64,000 nt of DNA from NCBI RefSeq assembly GCF_001591645.1, contig NZ_BCVH01000015.1, forward strand, positions 1 to 64,000, in the 5' to 3' direction. The position numbers were made by a program, and so were the translations under genes. This stretch comes from Robertmurraya korlensis NBRC 107688 (GTDB taxonomy: Bacteria; Bacillota; Bacilli; Bacillales; Cytobacillaceae). How positions within the stretch are numbered: the first letter of the stretch is position 1; each line of letters begins with the position of its first letter. Of the stretch, positions 21,193-29,251 are shown piece after piece. The notes beneath the pieces were generated by a model. That model did no database searches and was not told the origin of the DNA. It saw only the letters and a program-made list of their open reading frames with translations.

Positions 21193-21220
21193 ATTATATA
21201 ATGAATGAGCATTCAGTCAA
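21193..21220 (-). promoter_or_regulatory. fadF SigA promoter
   Basis: On the minus strand TTGACT (21215-21220) and TATAAT (21193-21198), 16 bases apart, form a strong promoter reading toward fadF, whose start is at 21100. The spacer and -35 are covered by the FadR-like palindrome. Confidence 0.75.
21202..21219. promoter_or_regulatory. FadR-like operator
   Basis: TGAATGAGCATTCAGTCA agrees with the B. subtilis FadR consensus TGAATGAnTAnTCATTCA at all but two defined positions. It occupies the spacer and -35 of the fadF promoter. Binding would block RNA polymerase until long-chain acyl-CoA releases the repressor. The fadR gene itself is not obvious in this window. Confidence 0.7.
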
Positions 21221-21330
21221 TATTTTTTTATCATCCTTTTCTGTCTTTCATAGAAAGAGCTCTTACAGGAGATACTACAGCATACACTCACTCCCTAACC
21301 AATGGGATATTCTCAGAAGGGAGAAATTTG

Positions 21331-22533
21331 ATGAAGGTTATAGGATTTATACTACTCACCATTCTCATCATCCTATTTCTATTGTATGTTGACTTTCGGC
21401 TCGGAAGAAGACATCATTTATCTTCTATCCATAGAAAAACTTATCCGATAAGGCAAAGTCATATCGACGTATTTACAAGAGGAGATGCACTCTTCACTGA
21501 TTTATTTTCCGAAGTCGAGCAAGCCACCAAGCATATACATGTTCTTTTTTATATTTTAAAAGACGATCCCTATGGCCGTAGGTTTCTGCATATTTTAAAA
21601 ACGAAAGCATTAGAAGGAGTGGAGGTACGGCTTCTCGTCGATTGGGTAGGGAGCTTTGGTGTTCCACGCAGGATTATTCGTGAACTGAAAAAAGCAGGCG
21701 TTCATTTTGCTTATAGCCATAAGCCGAAATTTCCTTATCTCTTTTACCGTTTACAGGTTCGAAATCACCGAAAAATCACGGTTATTGATGGAAAGCTCGG
21801 CTATATTGGGGGCTATAATATTGGGAAGGAATATATCAATGAAGATCCAAAGCTTACTCCTTGGCGTGATTATCACCTGAAGATTAAGGGGGAAGGGGTT
21901 CATGATCTCCAACGTGAGTTTTTAAGGGACTGGGAAGAGGATACACAGGAACATCTACTCAAAATTCCCACTTATTTTCCTGAGCCTGTAACAGGCCCCA
22001 TTCGGCACCAGTTGATCCCATCTGAAGGGTTTTATCTTGAGGAGACTTTCTCTGGGTTGCTTCGTAGCGCTGAAACATCGATTATGATAGGATCTCCATA
22101 TTTTATTCCAAGTAAACGAATCCTTCGTGACTTGTTAGAAGCACTGGATCGAGGTGTGGAGGTGAACATCCTCGTTCCCAAAAATCCAGATCACTCATTT
22201 GTAAAAGAAGCCTCGTTCCCCTATTTGCGTAAGCTTTTAGCTAAGGGTGCCAATGTTTACGATTATAAAAAAGGCTTTTACCATGCTAAAATCTTGATGA
22301 TTGATGATCGAATATGTGATTCAGGAACAGCAAACTTTGATAAACGAAGCTTCTTCTTAAATCATGAAATTAACTGCTATATGTTCGATCCAACCATCAT
22401 CTCAAAAATGAAAAGTATTTATGATACGGATATAAAGGATTCAACCAAAGTGTCCCTACAAGATCTAACGCATTTAAGCCTCAAGCAAAAAATATTGGAA
22501 TGGGTTGCCCGACCTATTTCTTATTTTCTGTAG
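21331..22533 (+). CDS. ywjE: Phospholipase D-type cardiolipin synthase-like protein
   Basis: Probably joins phosphatidylglycerol units to cardiolipin or a related phosphatidyl transfer at the membrane. It is 400 residues from ATG 21331, which has AGAAGGGAG upstream; the longer frame start has no site. One N-terminal membrane helix (KVIGFILLTILIILFLLYVDF) is followed by two PLD domains with HxKxxxxD motifs: HRKITVID (first) and HAKILMID (second), the latter followed by GTANFDKRSF. B. subtilis YwjE occupies the same place between fadF and uvsE. It is shorter than classical ClsA, which has two membrane helices. Confidence 0.9.
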   Translation: MKVIGFILLTILIILFLLYVDFRLGRRHHLSSIHRKTYPIRQSHIDVFTRGDALFTDLFSEVEQATKHIHVLFYILKDDPYGRRFLHILKTKALEGVEVRLLVDWVGSFGVPRRIIRELKKAGVHFAYSHKPKFPYLFYRLQVRNHRKITVIDGKLGYIGGYNIGKEYINEDPKLTPWRDYHLKIKGEGVHDLQREFLRDWEEDTQEHLLKIPTYFPEPVTGPIRHQLIPSEGFYLEETFSGLLRSAETSIMIGSPYFIPSKRILRDLLEALDRGVEVNILVPKNPDHSFVKEASFPYLRKLLAKGANVYDYKKGFYHAKILMIDDRICDSGTANFDKRSFFLNHEINCYMFDPTIISKMKSIYDTDIKDSTKVSLQDLTHLSLKQKILEWVARPISYFL

Positions 22534-22545
22534 ATAGGAGTTTAT

Positions 22546-23508
22546 ATGACGATGAGAATTCGCCTCGGCTATGTATCGACTGCCCTTTCTCTTTGGGAGG
22601 CATCACCGGCAAGAGCCTTGACCTTTACTCGGTATAAGCAGTTATCAGCTTCCGAACGCGAGGAAAAACTCATGGCGGTTACTGGTGAGAATATTTTTAA
22701 TACGTTACGAATGGTTTCCTACAATATTGCTCATGGCATTCAAGTGTATCGCCTGTCAAGCTCCATTGCCCCTCTTTCTACCCATCCAGAGGTGAACTGG
22801 GATTTTATCACACCCTTTCGTAAGGAGTGGCAGGAGCTAGGTGAATTAATTCGAAGACATAAGATGCGTGTAAGCTTTCATCCTAACCAGTACACATTAT
22901 TTACCTCTCCGCGTGAAGAAGTAACAAAAAACGCCATTATTGATATGGATTATCATTACAGAATGCTTGAAGCAATGGGAGTGGAAAAAGAGGGGGTTCT
23001 CAATATTCATGTCGGAGGAGCCTATGGGGATAAAGTCCAGTCACTAGAGCGATTTCATAAAAATATTCAATCCCTCCCCTCTCATATTAAAGAGGTGACG
23101 ACTTTAGAGAATGATGATAAAACATATACAACAGAGGAGACACTCTCCGTTTGTCAAAAAGAAGGCATACGTCTAGTCTTTGATTATCATCATCATATGG
23201 CCAACCTGAGTGAAGAACCTTTAGACACCCTGCTTCCAAAGGTATTTCGAACCTGGGAGGGCCGCTCATTAAAGCCCAAAATCCATGTCTCTTCTCCGAA
23301 GTCGGAAAAAATGTATCGCGCTCACGCTGATTTTGTAGATTTGGATTTTGTCATGCCCTTACTTTCGCTTCTTCGTTCGATGAATGCGGACGTCGACTTC
23401 ATGGTTGAGGCAAAGGCAAAGGATATGGCCTGTTTAAAGCTCGTGGAGGACATTAGCCGTATTCGGGGTGTTAAACGAGTGGGCGGTGCGGAAATTGAAT
23501 GGAAATGA
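22546..23508 (+). CDS. uvsE: UV DNA damage endonuclease
   Basis: Nicks DNA 5' to UV photoproducts, starting an excision pathway independent of UvrABC. The protein is 320 residues, the same length as B. subtilis UvsE (YwjD). It shows the TIM-barrel metal-site motifs SFHPNQYTLFTSP, INIHVGGAYGDK, TLENDDKTYT, FDYHHHMAN and DFMVEAKAKD. It starts 12 bases after ywjE with ATAGGAG upstream, so the two form an operon. In B. subtilis uvsE is expressed in the spore. A terminator overlaps its stop codon. Confidence 0.95.
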   Translation: MTMRIRLGYVSTALSLWEASPARALTFTRYKQLSASEREEKLMAVTGENIFNTLRMVSYNIAHGIQVYRLSSSIAPLSTHPEVNWDFITPFRKEWQELGELIRRHKMRVSFHPNQYTLFTSPREEVTKNAIIDMDYHYRMLEAMGVEKEGVLNIHVGGAYGDKVQSLERFHKNIQSLPSHIKEVTTLENDDKTYTTEETLSVCQKEGIRLVFDYHHHMANLSEEPLDTLLPKVFRTWEGRSLKPKIHVSSPKSEKMYRAHADFVDLDFVMPLLSLLRSMNADVDFMVEAKAKDMACLKLVEDISRIRGVKRVGGAEIEWK

Positions 23509-23535
23509 CCTATCTTTAGAAGATAGGTCATTTTC
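23501..23535 (+). terminator. Terminator overlapping the uvsE stop codon
   Basis: A 16-bp stem with one mismatch (23501-23516 with 23520-23535) and a 3-base loop includes the TGA of uvsE. It ends in a short U run and may also stop transcripts of the converging xapX gene. Confidence 0.75.
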
Positions 23536-23544
23536 ATGCGATGA

Positions 23545-23724
23545 TTATTTTCCGAAGCTTTGCAGCCATGGAGATACTTGCTCAAACACTTTAAAGCCTA
23601 AGTAAATACCAACAATCCCGGTAATCCCCGCTAAAGCTGGTGGAGCCGGAATTGGTAGACGAAAGAGTGCAAAGAGAAACCCAACGAAAAAACCAGTTAC
23701 TAATGAAAGTAGGACAAGCTTCAT
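23545..23724 (-). CDS. XapX domain small membrane protein
   Basis: A 59-residue gene, read directly from the minus strand: MKLVLLSLVTGFFVGFLFAL, then FRLPIPAPPALAGITGIVGI and YLGFKVFEQVSPWLQSFGK. It has two hydrophobic helices around the conserved P-x-P-AP-x-ALAGI-G-x-x-GI-x-G motif of the XapX/DUF1427 family, whose function is unknown. GGAGGGG stands 4 bases before the ATG. It converges on uvsE across a shared hairpin. Its short length makes it easy to miss, but the family match is clear. Confidence 0.88.
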   Translation of the reverse strand: MKLVLLSLVTGFFVGFLFALFRLPIPAPPALAGITGIVGIYLGFKVFEQVSPWLQSFGK

Positions 23725-23778
23725 ATAACCCCTCCAAAAATCATCCGTATACGTTTAAGCATTCCCCACAATGCACGT

Positions 23779-24849
23779 TTATACTTCGATTTTTGCTCTT
23801 CTTGATTGCTCAATAATCTCAGAAATCTTATTTGTTGCCTCCAAGATTGAATCGCTGCAAACAAAAATTTCTGGATTCTCATAATCCCCTACTTTATTAC
23901 CATATCGTGGATCATAGTAATGCTCCATCAATAGTTTAATGAGCGGCATATAATTTTTTTCTTCCACACAACTTAGTAGTTCATTTTGGATATCGACTGA
24001 TTTCATTCTTTTAATAATCATCTTTAAAGCAAGATCGACACGCTCGTGAAAAGCATCTGAATGTTCGTAAGGCTTTACGTACTGCTCATAAATACGTTCC
24101 ATTCGTTTTTCAACGGAGGAATAGACCGTGATATGAAGTCCCTTCAGTTTTTTCTCTGTTAGCTCTGGGGGCTGTACTGCATGTCCAATTCGTTTGCTCT
24201 CACCTTCCATTATGAAATAAGGAGAGCCTTTGATCTTTTTCAAATCCTCAAAAAGAAGAGCATCAAACATTTTTTGATTATGTGGAGGTTCCCCACCTAT
24301 AGAGCCAAAAACTGATCCCTTATGGTTTGCGTACTTCTCTAAATCAAGCACTGGATACCCAGCATTTTTCAAATGCTGAAGGATCTCTGTTTTCCCTGTT
24401 CCCGTCATTCCTGTAATGACGACGGATTCAGCAGGTATTAGATCGGAGATATGCTCTATTACATGCTCACGATAAGCGCGATAGCCGCCCTCGATCCTTC
24501 TAACATGAATTCCGGCGAGTGTGGCAAACGTTGCAACGGATTGGCTTCTCATTCCACCTCTCCAGCAGTACACCATTGGCTCACTACCAGATTCCTCAAT
24601 CTCCTGAATTTGCGCAAGCATATCAGGAATTTTCGGACTAACAATCTCCATGGCCTTCCATTTGGCTTCCTTTTGCCCTTCTTGCTTATAAATGGTTCCA
24701 ATCAATGCCCGCTCTTCATTTGTAAAAAGAGGAATATTGATCGAACCGGGAATATGACTATCAGCGAATTCACCCGGTGACCGTACATCAATCGTCGTAT
24801 AGCGTTGTTTATTTTCTAAAAACTTTTCAACTGAGCAGTCTCTAATCAT
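23779..24849 (-). CDS. mnmH: tRNA 2-selenouridine synthase
   Basis: Replaces sulfur by selenium (through a geranylated intermediate) at the wobble 2-thiouridine of tRNA Glu, Gln and Lys, using selenophosphate. It has 356 residues from ATG 24849 (GGAGG five bases before; a GTG four codons earlier overlaps that site). An N-terminal rhodanese domain carries the active cysteine in VYCWRGGMRSQS. A P-loop ATPase-like domain follows with GMTGTGKTE (about 150-158) and FGSIGGEPPHNQKMF. It is known as SelU/YbbB. B. subtilis has no such gene here. Its presence argues for selenophosphate supply, matching the selenoprotein at 51282. Confidence 0.93.
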   Translation of the reverse strand: MIRDCSVEKFLENKQRYTTIDVRSPGEFADSHIPGSINIPLFTNEERALIGTIYKQEGQKEAKWKAMEIVSPKIPDMLAQIQEIEESGSEPMVYCWRGGMRSQSVATFATLAGIHVRRIEGGYRAYREHVIEHISDLIPAESVVITGMTGTGKTEILQHLKNAGYPVLDLEKYANHKGSVFGSIGGEPPHNQKMFDALLFEDLKKIKGSPYFIMEGESKRIGHAVQPPELTEKKLKGLHITVYSSVEKRMERIYEQYVKPYEHSDAFHERVDLALKMIIKRMKSVDIQNELLSCVEEKNYMPLIKLLMEHYYDPRYGNKVGDYENPEIFVCSDSILEATNKISEIIEQSRRAKIEV

Positions 24850-24872
24850 GTCTTCCTCCACCTTTAGGTTTC

Positions 24873-24899
24873 AAAAGAGGCTTCCAATCCGGAAGCCTC
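24873..24899 (-). terminator. Terminator after argS
   Basis: A 9-bp perfect stem (24877-24885 with 24891-24899), 5-base loop and UUUU on the minus strand lie 8 bases past the argS stop and 24 bases upstream of the mnmH start. Confidence 0.8.
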
Positions 24900-24906
24900 A
24901 TGCTTG

Positions 24907-26577
24907 TTACATTTTTTCAGGAGCGGAAACTCCGATTAATTTAAGTGCATTTTTTAACGTCGTTTGCACGGCTTTAATTAATGAAAGACGTGCCTTTGTA
25001 CGCTCTGTATTTTCTGCATCCAATACTTTTTCCGCATTGTAAAAGCTGTGGAAGGTTGAAGCAAGCTCATAAATATAGTTAGTCACTCGGTGTGGCATGC
25101 GCTTCTCGGCCGCCTCTGCCACCGCTAAAGGAAACTCACCAAGCATTTTAAGCACTTCAATTTCCTTCTCAGCACCAATTAATGAGAAATCGGCATTCGT
25201 ATCATACGTGAACCCATTTTCTTCCCCTTGGCGAAGGATGCTGCAAATACGAGCATGTGCATATTGAGCATAGTATACTGGGTTTTCATTTGATTGTGAT
25301 ACCGCTAGATCAAGATCAAAGTCCATATGCGTGTCCGCACTTCTCATGGCAAAGAAGTAACGAGTTGCATCTAGACCTACCTCTTCCACTAGATCACGCA
25401 TGGTAACAGCTTTCCCGGTACGCTTACTCATTTTCATTTTTTCGCCGTTTTTGTATAGGTGAACCAACTGGATGATTTCAACCTCTAGTACATCTTTTCC
25501 ATATCCTAACGCTTCGATGGCAGCCTTCATTCTAGGAATATATCCGTGGTGATCAGCACCCCAAATATTAATCAGCTTTTCAAAGCCACGATCAAGCTTA
25601 TTTTTATGGTAAGCGATGTCTGGTGTTAAGTATGTGTAAGAACCATCCTGCTTAATAAGCACACGGTCTTTGTCATCTCCTAAATCCGTTGAGCGGAACC
25701 AAGTCGCACCATCTTCTTCATAAATATAACCATTTTCACGAAGCTTATTTAATGCCACGTCAATTTTCCCATCGCCATAAAGAGAGGTTTCTGAATACCA
25801 AACATCAAATGGCACACGGAAGTCCTCAAGATCCTGCTTCAGCTTGGCCATTTCCTCTTTTAACCCGTAGCTACGGAAGAAGTCAAAGCGCTCTTTCTCA
25901 TCAGCATTTACGAACTTGTCGCCATACTCTTCAGCCAATCGCTTCCCGATTCCAATGATATCTTCCCCGTGGTATCCATCAGCTGGCATTTCTTTTTCCA
26001 TCCCAAGCGCTTGGAAGTAACGAGCTTCTACTGATAGGGCAAGATTATTGATTTGGTTTCCTGCATCGTTAATGTAATATTCACGGGACACATCATACCC
26101 AGCTTTTGCTAGCACATTACAAAGAGAGTCACCAACGGCCGCTCCACGAGCATGTCCAAGGTGAAGATCACCAGTTGGGTTTGCTGAAACAAACTCCACC
26201 TGCACTTTTTGTCCATTTCCAACCGTCGTTTCCCCGTACTTTTCACCTGCAGTAAGAATTGTAGGAATTAAGTCAGTTAAGTAACTATTGTTCATGTAAA
26301 AATTGATAAATCCAGGACCGGCAATATCAATTTTTTCAATGGATGCCTTTGATTGGTCAAAGTTTGACACAAGTGCCTCCGCAATGGCACGCGGTGCTTT
26401 CTTTGCTATTCTTGCAAGCTGCATCGCCATATTGGTAGAGTAGTCCCCATTAGCTTTATCCTTTGGCGTTTCTAGGATCACATCTGGAATCTGCTCGGCT
26501 GTCGCTAACTCCGCTTTAATAACAGCTGCTTTAATTTCCTCTTTAAGCTTTACCTGTACCTGTTCAACGATATTCAA
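24907..26577 (-). CDS. argS: Arginyl-tRNA synthetase
   Basis: Charges tRNA-Arg in the cytoplasm. It is a class I synthetase of 556 residues with an N-terminal Add-1 tRNA-binding domain, the HIGH signature as LHLGHARG, a KMSKR motif as [11 protein letters not shown], and the C-terminal anticodon-binding DALR domain. Length and order match Bacillus ArgS. Its ATG overlaps the stop codon of ywiB by four bases, giving translational coupling, the same arrangement as in B. subtilis. Confidence 0.98.
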   Translation of the reverse strand: MNIVEQVQVKLKEEIKAAVIKAELATAEQIPDVILETPKDKANGDYSTNMAMQLARIAKKAPRAIAEALVSNFDQSKASIEKIDIAGPGFINFYMNNSYLTDLIPTILTAGEKYGETTVGNGQKVQVEFVSANPTGDLHLGHARGAAVGDSLCNVLAKAGYDVSREYYINDAGNQINNLALSVEARYFQALGMEKEMPADGYHGEDIIGIGKRLAEEYGDKFVNADEKERFDFFRSYGLKEEMAKLKQDLEDFRVPFDVWYSETSLYGDGKIDVALNKLRENGYIYEEDGATWFRSTDLGDDKDRVLIKQDGSYTYLTPDIAYHKNKLDRGFEKLINIWGADHHGYIPRMKAAIEALGYGKDVLEVEIIQLVHLYKNGEKMKMSKRTGKAVTMRDLVEEVGLDATRYFFAMRSADTHMDFDLDLAVSQSNENPVYYAQYAHARICSILRQGEENGFTYDTNADFSLIGAEKEIEVLKMLGEFPLAVAEAAEKRMPHRVTNYIYELASTFHSFYNAEKVLDAENTERTKARLSLIKAVQTTLKNALKLIGVSAPEKM

Positions 26578-27017
26578 CGTTTTTCCTCCTCAAACACGAT
26601 TTGCAATTTGTATGTACCTGCTTTTGAGCCTTGTATTGAAAGGTCGTATAACACTTCTATACTTCCCTTACTTTCGTTACTGTTCCATCTATGCTGAAGT
26701 TCCTTTGTATCTGTAATCATCTGCAGTTCTCCAAACGGAGTCGTATAGGTGCCGCGATGCTTCTTTCTTTCTTCTAAAAGCATTCGCATCTTAATGGAGC
26801 CACTTCTCATGAGAAGAATCTCATTATCGGTAAGCTTCATCGTCGTTTTCATTGGTCCCTCTTCCGTACTTTCCTCGTACTGAAGATAGGTGCTTGTATT
26901 CTTTACATAGTATCGACCAAAAGTTGTGAGTTCAAAAGTTTCCTTTTCCCCACCATTTTCAATGAACGTATGTACCTTAATTTTCACGGGAATTTGATCC
27001 GCTGGACTGTTCGACAA
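26574..27017 (-). CDS. ywiB: DUF1934 beta-barrel protein YwiB
   Basis: Function unknown. The 147-residue protein belongs to DUF1934, predicted lipocalin-like beta barrel. It is rich in alternating strands ([55 protein letters not shown]), with the conserved segment for small-molecule binding unproven. The start appears to be TTG 27017, with AAAGGAAG 10 bases upstream; no ATG is available near. It precedes and overlaps argS, an old and conserved pairing in Bacillus. Confidence 0.85.
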   Translation of the reverse strand: MSNSPADQIPVKIKVHTFIENGGEKETFELTTFGRYYVKNTSTYLQYEESTEEGPMKTTMKLTDNEILLMRSGSIKMRMLLEERKKHRGTYTTPFGELQMITDTKELQHRWNSNESKGSIEVLYDLSIQGSKAGTYKLQIVFEEEKR

Positions 27018-27136
27018 CGGCCATACACTTCCTTTTATTAAATGCTTGTTCTATAACTTAATAATTATAAAGATTTTGAAGGGGGAGTGCAAGGTAAGTT
27101 TAAGACAGGGTGAGTTGCTCCTTATTTTAACCCTAC

Positions 27137-27164
27137 AAAAAACACCCGCCAATTCAGGCGGGTG
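27137..27164 (-). terminator. Terminator after speB
   Basis: An 8-bp GC-rich stem (27143-27150 with 27157-27164) and 6-base loop are followed by six U on the minus strand (27137-27142), just past the speB stop. Confidence 0.88.
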
Positions 27165-27177
27165 CTCTAACTCGTAC

Positions 27178-28050
27178 TTATTTTACCCATCCAAGAATCA
27201 TTTCGCGGATGAGTTTGCTTGCTGTGTTTGCTGTTTGTTCTGAGTGGTCGTAAATTGGGGCTACTTCTACTAGGTCTGCTCCAACCACATTTACTTCTGA
27301 GCGAGCAATTTCGTGGATAGATGCTAGAAGTTCTCTAGATGTAATTCCACCTGCATCAACGGTACCTGTTCCCGGCGCATGTGCTGGGTCCAACACGTCG
27401 ATATCAATCGTTACATAGACAGGACGACCCGCTAGCGATGGCAATACTTTTTTCAATGGTTCAAGCACTTCAAACGGTGAAATATGCATGCCCACTTCCT
27501 TCGCCCACTGGAATTCTTCCTTCATCCCACTGCGGATTCCAAATGAATAGACATTCTGTGGTCCAATTAAGTCGGCCACTTTACGAATCGGTGTGGAGTG
27601 AGATAGTGGCTCTCCCTCATAATTCTCACGAAGATCCGTGTGTGCATCCATATGTATAATCGCTAAATCAGGATACTTTTTGTACATAGCCTTAAAAACA
27701 GGCCAAGAAACTAAATGTTCTCCACCCATTCCAAGTGGGAACTTCCCTTCATCTAAAACCTTGTCAACAAACTCTTCGATCATATCTAAGCTACGTTGTG
27801 GATTTCCGAATGGAAGTGGAATATCACCCGCATCATAGTATTTCACATCTTCAAGCTCGCGGTCTAAGTACAAGCTGTATTCCTCTAAACCAATGGAAAC
27901 TTCGCGAATTCGCGCTGGACCAAAACGAGATCCCGGACGGTAACTTACTGTCCAGTCCATTGGCATTCCGTACAATACAGCCTTACTTTCTTCAAAGCTT
28001 GGATGGCTTTTAATAAACACTTTACCTGAATATGCCTCATCAAAACGCAT
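27178..28050 (-). CDS. speB: Agmatinase
   Basis: Hydrolyses agmatine to putrescine and urea, feeding spermidine synthesis. It is 290 residues of the ureohydrolase fold. Manganese ligands are visible in GGEHLVSWP, HMDAHTDLREN (the HxDAHxD motif) and DIDVLDPAHAPGTGT. It lies directly downstream of speE as in B. subtilis, though a hairpin terminator stands between them, so each may also have its own transcript. Start MRFDEAYSGKVF is preceded by AAGGAGG. Confidence 0.96.
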   Translation of the reverse strand: MRFDEAYSGKVFIKSHPSFEESKAVLYGMPMDWTVSYRPGSRFGPARIREVSIGLEEYSLYLDRELEDVKYYDAGDIPLPFGNPQRSLDMIEEFVDKVLDEGKFPLGMGGEHLVSWPVFKAMYKKYPDLAIIHMDAHTDLRENYEGEPLSHSTPIRKVADLIGPQNVYSFGIRSGMKEEFQWAKEVGMHISPFEVLEPLKKVLPSLAGRPVYVTIDIDVLDPAHAPGTGTVDAGGITSRELLASIHEIARSEVNVVGADLVEVAPIYDHSEQTANTASKLIREMILGWVK

Positions 28051-28149
28051 AAGTAGATCCTCCTTAAAATAAATGAATTTATTAAAAGGGTCCGGTCCGT
28101 TTCACCTCGAGGCGGAAACTGCCCTTCCCACAAACTTAATTCATCACAT

Positions 28150-28175
28150 TAAAAAACGGAGGAAGCTCCCTCCGT
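28150..28175 (-). terminator. Terminator after speE
   Basis: A 7-bp stem (28156-28162 with 28169-28175) with a 6-base loop and six U on the minus strand (28151-28156) lies 12 bases past the speE stop. Confidence 0.82.
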
Positions 28176-28186
28176 CTTATTTATTA

Positions 28187-29017
28187 TTAGCCTTCGATTA
28201 AATCTTTAACAAACTTCGGTAGCACGAATGCTGCTTTATGAAGTTCTTTTGTATAATACTTCGTATCAATGTCATGGAAGCGCTCTTCAGCCACTTCAAG
28301 TGGATCATGCTTCTTCGATCCTAATGTGAATGCCCACATTCCACTTGGATAGGTTGGGATGTTCGCAATGTAAAGACGTGTAATCGGGAAGATTTCCTTT
28401 ACGTCTTTTTGCACAGAAGAGATTAAGTCTGCTTTGAACCAAGGGTTATCTGATTGAGCAACGAAGATTCCGTCTTCTTTTAACGCCTTAGATATCCCTG
28501 CATAAAAGCCTTTTGTAAATAGGTTTACTGCTGGACCCACTGGCTCAGTTGAGTCTACCATGATTACATCATAAACATTCTCAGCAGTAGCGATGTGCAT
28601 GAAGCCGTCATCCACTTTTACTTCTACACGTGGATCATCAAGCTGACCTGCGATTTCTGGAAGATACTTTTTAGAGTACTCAATAACTTTTCCATCGATT
28701 TCAACAAGAGTAGCCTTTTTCACGCTTGGGTGCTTAAGCACTTCACGAATCACTCCACCGTCTCCGCCGCCAACAACTAGTACGTTTTCTGGATTTGGAT
28801 GTGTGAATAATGGTATATGAGCAACCATTTCGTGGTATACGAACTCATCTTTAATTGATGTCATAACCATGTCATCTAATAGAAGCATATTGCCCCATTC
28901 TTCTGTTTCCACCATATCTAATTTTTGAAAGTCCGTTTGTTCCGTATGTAATGTACGTTTTACCTTCATTGTAATACCAAAATTCTCAGTTTGCTTTTCC
29001 GTAAACCAAAGTCCCAT
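28187..29017 (-). CDS. speE: Spermidine synthase
   Basis: Transfers aminopropyl from decarboxylated S-adenosylmethionine to putrescine. It is 276 residues, the same as B. subtilis SpeE, and nearly identical in many blocks. It has an N-terminal beta domain and a Rossmann fold with [14 protein letters not shown], the acidic ribose-binding strand VEIDGKVIE, and the catalytic aspartate in [20 protein letters not shown] precedes the ATG. The gene order speE-speB is kept. A divergent promoter region separates it from the penicillin-binding protein gene. Confidence 0.98.
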   Translation of the reverse strand: MGLWFTEKQTENFGITMKVKRTLHTEQTDFQKLDMVETEEWGNMLLLDDMVMTSIKDEFVYHEMVAHIPLFTHPNPENVLVVGGGDGGVIREVLKHPSVKKATLVEIDGKVIEYSKKYLPEIAGQLDDPRVEVKVDDGFMHIATAENVYDVIMVDSTEPVGPAVNLFTKGFYAGISKALKEDGIFVAQSDNPWFKADLISSVQKDVKEIFPITRLYIANIPTYPSGMWAFTLGSKKHDPLEVAEERFHDIDTKYYTKELHKAAFVLPKFVKDLIEG

Positions 29018-29169
29018 TTATGCCACCCTTCCTTATTTGAAAAATCTATCGGTTTCAATACAGTATTTCCTGTATTGTTATTCTTCCCCAAAAAAACTCA
29101 AACATGAGGAAAAGTATAGATGAATCTAGCAAAATTGCAAGAAAAAAATTCTTTTTTTAATAGATAAGT

Positions 29170-29199
29170 GTTTAAAAAGGCCTCTTTCTTTTCATACTA
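29170..29199 (+). promoter_or_regulatory. Candidate SigG/SigF-type promoter of the PBP gene
   Basis: GTTTA (29170-29174) and CATACTA (29193-29199), 18 bases apart, fit forespore SigG consensus (GHATR, CATnnTA) with one mismatch in the -35. B. subtilis pbpG is forespore-expressed. The start codon follows at 29252. Confidence 0.4.
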
Positions 29200-29251
29200 G
29201 TAAGAAAGATGGGAAAACAGGAAAAATCTATCTGAAGGTGAGGTGTCATCC

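Noticed and set aside
21205-21330. N-terminal extension of the cardiolipin-synthase-like protein
   Set aside because: The codons overlap the FadR-like site; the ATG at 21331 has AGAAGGGAG and begins with the expected membrane helix.
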